DNA of 64,000 bases from Pocillopora verrucosa. Lineage: Eukaryota > Cnidaria > Anthozoa > Scleractinia > Pocilloporidae. The position numbers were made by a program, and so were the translations under genes. The stretch is from NCBI RefSeq assembly GCF_036669915.1, contig NC_089321.1, positions 16,320,093-16,384,092 of the forward strand. Direction: 5' to 3'. The notes under the pieces were generated by a model, which was given only the letters and a program-made list of their open reading frames with translations, ran no database searches and was not told the DNA's origin. Positions 57,946 through 64,000 of this stretch are shown piece by piece (position 1 is the stretch's first letter; each line of letters opens with the position of its first letter).

Positions 57946-60481
57946 TCTGGTTTGGAAAATATATTTGTGGATACAAAACCTCGTACCATTATCAACAAAA
58001 ACCAAGTGACGTCTAACCGTATCGTACTCTCCAATTTGGGAAAGTTTCTGATTGGTTACGTAACGGAAGCTTTTTGTTGGTTTCCCTATCTTGTCATCCA
58101 GTCAAAGAGGAAGATACTACATAAATATGACTGGCGTCATCCTTCTTCTGACGCGCGTGGCTTGATTTTGAGTGGTAGGAAGTGAAGGAAATCCATTTCG
58201 AGATGTTACTGGTCAATCAGAAACTTAATCAACTGAAGCGGTACAGTCCTTTTCTCCGCAAGATTTTATAAACGAGACAATAAGCTGAAATTTGTTGAAA
58301 CAGGCAGATTTTCAGGAGAACTGGTAATATTACATGCTACAATTAATTGATATGATTTTAAATATACAATATGTGTATTTTTTTGTAAGTTGACTACGAT
58401 CAGAACGCTTTGGTTGATTGTGACAAAGCGGATCAGGAAGATAGTCATTGAATATTTTGACTAAATGTAACGCGCGTAAATTACATCTCTTGACGTGCAC
58501 TGCCAAGAAATTATTTTACAAGCAGCTTTCCTTTCAGAAATAAATGAATTAAGACACAAGGAAATAGTTGAAATTATTTATTGTCATTTGATAAAAATAA
58601 GAGTTTGGTATTTTAAAACTGCTGTTGAAAGGATTTGTAAATAATCCAATTAAGACATTGTTAGGGAATAAAAAGAATTGACCTTAATCCATGGTATGTT
58701 TGTTTATAAAACGGTTGAAATTGTAACGCGTGGAGGCGTTTGCGATCAAACTAAGTAAAGGCTGGAGGCGGAGAACCTGAACGCTGTTCTATTTAACAAA
58801 TAAAGAAGCCTTGATTGTGCTCTGTTCTGATGTAAAGTACACCCGAAGCAGCTAGCGCACGAAAGAAGTGTAAAAAGAAACAGGAGACGTAGTTCTTGAG
58901 TGCTCCAGCCGCTTCCAAGACTACATTTCTTTTCCCAAGATTTAAGTGTAATATGAAGACAGAAAAAAAACAGTCTGTCAATTCAAGATTTTATTAAAAA
59001 TTCTTCAAGTATTTTTCATAAATAAGCATTGAATATTCTGGTTGCCTGAAAGTCTGGAACAGACTCCATGCAACAACCATAATTTATTCACAATTTAATA
59101 TAAAATTCAACAAAATTTTTCAAATCACTTTTTACAAGTGATGGAAACTTTTCATTCTTCTGTTCCATTGATGCATCATATCTATTCCAAAATTTTGCAT
59201 GCATTTGAAGCCAATTGAATTGAAATGCATTTATTTAGCAATGTTTAGAAAAGAAACTAATAAATTGAAAATGACTATCTATTATATACTTTACATACTT
59301 TCCTCTTCTCTTTCTAGGAATGGGACTATAGTAAAGTGTAATTACAAACTACTGGCATTCTCACACTTTACTGCAATTAGCATGCAAAAGAAAAAAAGCA
59401 AAAGAATTCACAAAGATGAACAAACAAACTTCTAGTCACCTGAATAAGTACTGTGCAGATACACTTTAAAAAAAGTCAACATCAGCAAACCCAACTTACA
59501 GGTTTAAATCTCATGACAAGGACATCCCAACTAAATAAGTTTGAGAAAGAATGAGTTTTCCTCCAATGGCACATAAACATTATGTCAAAATTTCTCTTAT
59601 TTGGGTCACCATATGAGGAGAACAGAACAAGTTTTCAATTCAAAGTGAATGCAAATATCTTCATAAACAGCTTAAGGCAAGCCAGCTAGCAAAGCGTAAA
59701 TTTACCATCTACAAACAACACAATTTTTATGGCCTTACTTGAGCTTAAGTGACATTTTAAAATAACCAAATCCATCAATCTTTTGGGAGCTGGTTCTAAG
59801 GTCCTTTCCATGAACCCTTTCACTTAACATATCAGAGGAGTAATCCTCCCTTTGGACTCCAGGAAAATTAATAGAGAGAACTTGGTGTTATTTCAAGATT
59901 TCAACCTCTAGATGATGTGTTGGTCTGTTCTTATCACCTGATTACTTAACAATGTATTAATATTGTAGAGAGAGGTTCCGAATTAATAACCTCTGGGATT
60001 TACGTGTGCAATTAAGGTTGGGTTGTGTCGAAATAATCTGAAGAGCAACTATTGGCAATGAAAGTAATAATACAAAAAAAAAAAAATACTCAAAAGTGAC
60101 GTAAACGAATTGTCTTCAAAGCTGAAATTGAGATGGGTACAGAGTTCTCATGCTAAAAATAAAACATGAGAAATATAAAATAGCTCCGATCTGCGTAATA
60201 ATACATCTTATATTGAGCAATGATTTTTGTTTTTCAACCCCATCACTCAGACTTCAATATATGATCATGATATTGTTAATATTTTTACCAAAAAAAATAT
60301 GCACAAGAAATGAAAAGGGAAAAGTAAAAAAACCCCAAGACTGACTTGTGTCCACTTTCTCTGGACAATTTCTAACACATTCATATATACCTGTGAGAGA
60401 ATTTTTTTTTCAAGATTTTGAATTAGTACAGTCAGAGTACCAGTATTTAGAAATTTTATGCCAGCGAGGACCAAATTCTTC
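57946..60481. other. Intergenic region between gene 2 and the IQ-motif gene
   Basis: AT-rich, no convincing exon on either strand. The right part may include the 3' UTR of the minus-strand gene; TTTATT (AATAAA on the minus strand) occurs at about 58,990 and elsewhere, but none can be assigned. Confidence 0.45.
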
Positions 60482-61450
60482 TCATTTTTGGTGATCAGTT
60501 GGTTCATTTGTTAATGAGCTTGAGGTATTTGGAAGGGTATTTTCAATCTTGGAAAATTCACATTCCTCAATGATAGCAACTTCTTGGACTGTATCAGAAC
60601 ACATGTCAATGCCGCTGTCAGCCAATGAGAGAGCATCTGCATCACCAGCGGGAGAATTATCTCCATTCTGGTCTATGTAGACATCTGTTTCACTGAGATT
60701 ATCAGCACTCCCCATAAAAGATTCAGTGTCGAGACTATCAAATGAAATGTCAAATTGGTCAGTTTCATCCACAGTGATTCTCGTGCACAGAGTTCCTCAT
60801 TACCATGAATCAGTTCCTTGCAGTTACACTGGCAGTTGTCTCTTTCATCCTCAAAGCCTCCATTTGTTGGTTCTCTTTCATCTTCAAATTCTCCATGAGA
60901 TGTCTCTCTTTCACCTCCTCTTTCTTTGTTTTCAGTATGAATACCATCAACTTTTCCATTCAGCAGATTTGGCATTGAACCACTCTTTTGTTCCCCTATT
61001 TCAAACTTTCCTTTGTGCTTTAGAGATTTTAGCCGAGGCCTTTCATTCGACTGTCTCAATTTAAGCCACTGTCTCACACTCCTTTGTATTACTGTGGCTG
61101 CTTTCTTTAGTTTCAGAAAATGGCGCCTTTCTCTGAAACGTTTAAAGGCAGCTTGAATGATTCTTACTGCATTATCTAACACAGCTTCTTGAAACTTCTC
61201 AATTAGTTTGTTACAGGCACTGTAATCTTCTTTAGATGCCAGTGATTCTTGATTATTTTGAAGACTATTTTCATCCTTTGTGTTGTATGCACAATCCACT
61301 TTATCTTTATTGTATAAATCTATGCTCTCATGCCCTCTTTCTAAATCCTTTTCATTGCTCCCAACCCCTGCTGAATTGCGGTCACTCTCTCACCTTTAAT
61401 TGTGTCATCTTTTGCATTTTTCACCTTGTTCTGAGATTGGCTGCAGGGCC
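60482..61450 (-). CDS. Gene 3 exon 2: IQ motifs and acidic tail
   Basis: The acceptor (GTTGTTGACAG on the minus strand, at 61,451) follows a T-rich stretch. The opening GG CCC TGC AGC is in phase with exon 1. IQ motif 1 maps to about 61,111-61,170 and IQ motif 2 to about 61,050-61,105. The C-terminal acidic segment (SFDSLDTESFMGSADNLSE) lies at about 60,690-60,760 in a different frame from the IQ motifs. Confidence 0.55.
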
Positions 61451-63408
61451 CTGTCAACAACACAAATCAGACAAGCAAGCATGAGTCACTTTGCATGAAT
61501 GTTCTCTGTGTCAAAAATCTCTGACATCCTTCAATATTTAACATGCATTGCTTTTGACAAAAAGTGCCTTATCAGAATTTGTCTTTACAAATAGAAATTG
61601 TACAACATTGTCTGTTGTTTATACTCTACTCGGGTAATTAACCCTGATTTTGTTTTCGTTTCACTTTCGTGTCATCTGTGATCTAATTGACAAGATATAA
61701 ATGGAAATGAACTGTATTTGTTTTTGTTTTCCTTTAAGCAATGATTATGCTCAACAGTTTCTGCTGGTGAAAAGGCAACGTGGCTGTCTTCAGAATTCAG
61801 ATCTGTAACAGTTGTCAACTTTACTCAATAAACATCTAGCAAGTGACAACTGGCTCTGCCAGAGGCTAGCAGAGCATGCATTGTGATAATCTAATGAATA
61901 GCCAAGTTATTAAAATTAGGCTTAAAGGAAGCACACATGTTATCAATAACAGGAATCAAATGCTTAAGCTTGTGAGGAAGAGGTACGAGATGCTAGCCAG
62001 CACTGTGTAAAAATTAAACCGTTTCCAATCAACAGTATAAAATTGAAGCTATATATGCGTGAGAGAAGTCACAGATGATACAGCATAAAAGTTTGTAGCT
62101 AGACATGATTGAGAGAAATCAGAAATGATTCAGAATTGACTAACAATTAGTAGGTTTTTTTACAAAGTAAGCAATAGCTGTTTGCGGTTTTTTGAGGAGA
62201 ACACTCCTGTGACCGAATGTCATCAGTGTTACACAACGATGGAAATCTGATGTGTGGTTTCGCTACTGTAAACCAATACGAAGTTCATTAAAAACAATAG
62301 GTCCACGTGTTTACCATAGAGAAAGAAAAACCGCCTACTATTTTTGTGAATCACAAGCCACATCCAAAATCCTTAGGGGTAAAAACCGACCACAAACTAT
62401 TGTGTAGTTGATGGTTCTAGAAAATTAATGCCAAAGTGTTGTTTTGGGCGACAAAACTCTCATGGCAGGCGACAACAATTCTAAACACAGCGAGGAGTTC
62501 AACTTGTTTACCAGTTGACAAAAAATAAAACCAATATACGTCGCAAACGAATTAAAAACCGTCTGCAAAAATAATGTGTTCAGGATTATTAAAATTAAAG
62601 GACTTTATCCTCGTCGAGAAGCGAAATTGTTTAGCTTCTGTGGTTTGGCAAGTTATTAAATATGAATCGAAAATCATTGTGTTTTGAGATCGATGAACGA
62701 TTTCATACGCGTGCCCAAATATTCTTCCCATAATAAAAATTCGAAGTGGTCTCGACTCAACACTTAAGGAAGACCAATACAAAATATTTAAGAAAGAGAA
62801 GCTTTCGAACAGCCGCGAACTACAAAGGGGTTTTACCCGAATATTTTCAATTTCGTGCCTACACAGATAAAACCGGGGATTTTTAAAGAGAAAGAAATTC
62901 ACCTGACCGATGAAATTAACCAAGTGTTCAAATTTGGATTTCGTTCGTTAGATGTTTTCAAGAATATAAAAAATCTGAGATGAAATTCATATCAAGTCGA
63001 CCGAATCGACTCTTTGCGATATTGAAGAACTACGAGAAACCATCTGCTGTAACATATTTTTTTGCAAAAGTAATTCTCAACGCCTATCATTTACGCTAAA
63101 ACATTCTGCAAACGCATACATCTGAAATACCAGTAATAATGCATCTTTGTGATATTAGAGTTGAACAACTTTTGTCACACACAATGATGCGATGTTTGCC
63201 TCTGGAATCCACGGGGAGTTCATTACCGTGCAGAATATCTGCGAACATGACGAAGGATGTGAAGTATCAGCAATTACAGTGATTGCCGCCAATTCAAGTA
63301 AAACTACTCGATCCAAACATGCAGAAAAAGGTTTTGATCTTGCCACAAGGGGAGATGCTAAAATAAGAAAAACATACCTCGTAAAATACTTCCATCTCCA
63401 TCTCCCAT
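60482..63408 (-). CDS. Gene 3: IQ-motif (calmodulin-binding) protein, frame interrupted
   Basis: A large 3' exon (60,482-61,450) encodes two adjacent IQ motifs, IIQAAFKRFRERR and VIQRSVRQWLKLR. IQ motifs usually bind calmodulin or similar EF-hand light chains. A basic linker and then a Glu/Asp/Ser-rich acidic tail follow, ending at TGA 60,482-60,484. A likely first exon lies at 63,378-63,408. The protein-like frame changes twice within the large exon (near 61,395 and near 60,790), each needing one extra base. The gene is therefore either affected by assembly errors or a decaying pseudogene. I do not recognise a specific family beyond the IQ motifs. Confidence 0.55.
61451..63377 (-). other. 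Proposed intron 1 of gene 3
   Basis: 1.9 kb, AT-rich. A 123-codon open frame at 62,552-62,923 (minus) shows no domain and no coding signature. I see no exon here. Confidence 0.4.
63378..63408 (-). CDS. Gene 3 exon 1: probable start exon (MGDGDGSILR)
   Basis: On the minus strand ATGGGAGATGGAGATGG.. runs ten codons plus one base into donor GTATGT. Its phase 1 end matches exon 2, giving ILRGPCSQSQ. The evidence is limited to phase and splice site, so another first exon is possible. Confidence 0.4.
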
Positions 63409-64000
63409 TACTCTGTTTTTGACGAAAACTGCGTTTGACAGCGGGGCCGACTTTAAACACTTTACAGTGCTCGCGGCCAGTACATTCGGTTCACTTTCAG
63501 GCGTAGAAAAGTTCTCGCGATGTCTTTCTTATTTTCTTACTGAGGGCCCTCTAGGAATTCATTGACTCTTTAGCGCTGAGCGCGACCAAATGTCGAGGCA
63601 ATACGTGGTTGAGAAGCCAGGTTTATAATGTTGTAATCTGGCAACAGACGAGTTATAGCAACTGTTTTCAAACACGATTCTCCGTTCTGTACGTACGGGA
63701 AGTAGGGGAGGGAATAATTTCGAACTTTGAAAACAGAATGTGAAAATGTTGGGTGGAGTATTGCTCGTCAATGGGCTGCGCGCAGTCACAGCTGACCGAT
63801 GTTGAAAACCATCTGCTCTAAAGAGCTTTCAATCAATCAAGTTCTGACATATCTTTCAAGTTGATACAACAATTGTACCACTTAAGTAAGTTCGAAGCCA
63901 ATTATTCCGTTATTTGGCGAAGATCGTTTATCAAAAAACAGATCATCGAAAAACTCTCGACCCAAGACGTAAAAATACGGATTAGGTCCAAGCCGCTCTC
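63409..64000. other. Upstream flank of gene 3
   Basis: Sequence that would hold the promoter of the minus-strand gene. It is somewhat more GC-rich than the intron, but has no clear TATA box or other site, and no gene of its own. Confidence 0.35.

Noticed and set aside
62552-62923. 123-codon minus-strand open frame
   Set aside because: No recognisable domain or coding bias; it sits in the proposed intron of the IQ-motif gene.
63155-63460. Overlapping open frames on both strands near the right end
   Set aside because: Neither has domain features; only the short minus-strand start exon at 63,378-63,408 has phase and splice support.

Overview
The window is animal nuclear DNA. It has spliced genes with GT-AG introns, AATAAA poly(A) signals, AT-rich introns and many dispersed repeats. 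The two main genes encode extracellular proteins built from von Willebrand factor A (vWA) and thrombospondin type 1 (TSP1) domains. Together with repeat families that I recall as common in stony corals, this suggests a cnidarian, most likely a scleractinian coral; that is an inference. vWA-TSP1 proteins such as coadhesin are known from coral skeletal matrix and are the nearest named relatives I can offer.

Layout. (1) 1-31,032, + strand: the 3' part of a giant gene (gene 1), open at the left edge. It holds 24 vWA exons. The first 14 sit in a tandem array of about 1.35-kb units (1 to about 18,490) whose exons encode the same 191 residues and whose introns are almost identical. Ten divergent single-copy vWA exons follow, then a tiny stop-only exon and a poly(A) signal. 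(2) 31,033-40,000: intergenic, with a 2,983-bp Mutator-like DNA transposon that has 55-bp inverted ends and a 9-bp target duplication. (3) 40,080-57,856, + strand: a complete second gene (gene 2) with a TATA box, signal-peptide exon, one vWA, 13 TSP1, five vWA and a tiny stop exon, about 1,950 residues. (4) 57,857-60,481: intergenic repeats. (5) 60,482-63,408, - strand: a probable small IQ-motif (calmodulin-binding) gene whose frame is interrupted twice.

Every vWA and TSP1 exon except the last vWA of gene 2 is phase 1 at both ends. Any number can therefore be duplicated, lost or spliced together without breaking the frame, which explains how the array could grow. Both large genes probably make secreted, multivalent adhesive or matrix proteins. 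They lie head to tail and look like tandem relatives.

Points to check first: whether the 14-copy array and its copy number are real; the cluster of vWA domains with lost metal-binding residues just after the array; single-base length anomalies in TSP1 exon 12 and in the IQ gene, which could be assembly errors or real lesions; and several mobile elements within introns.
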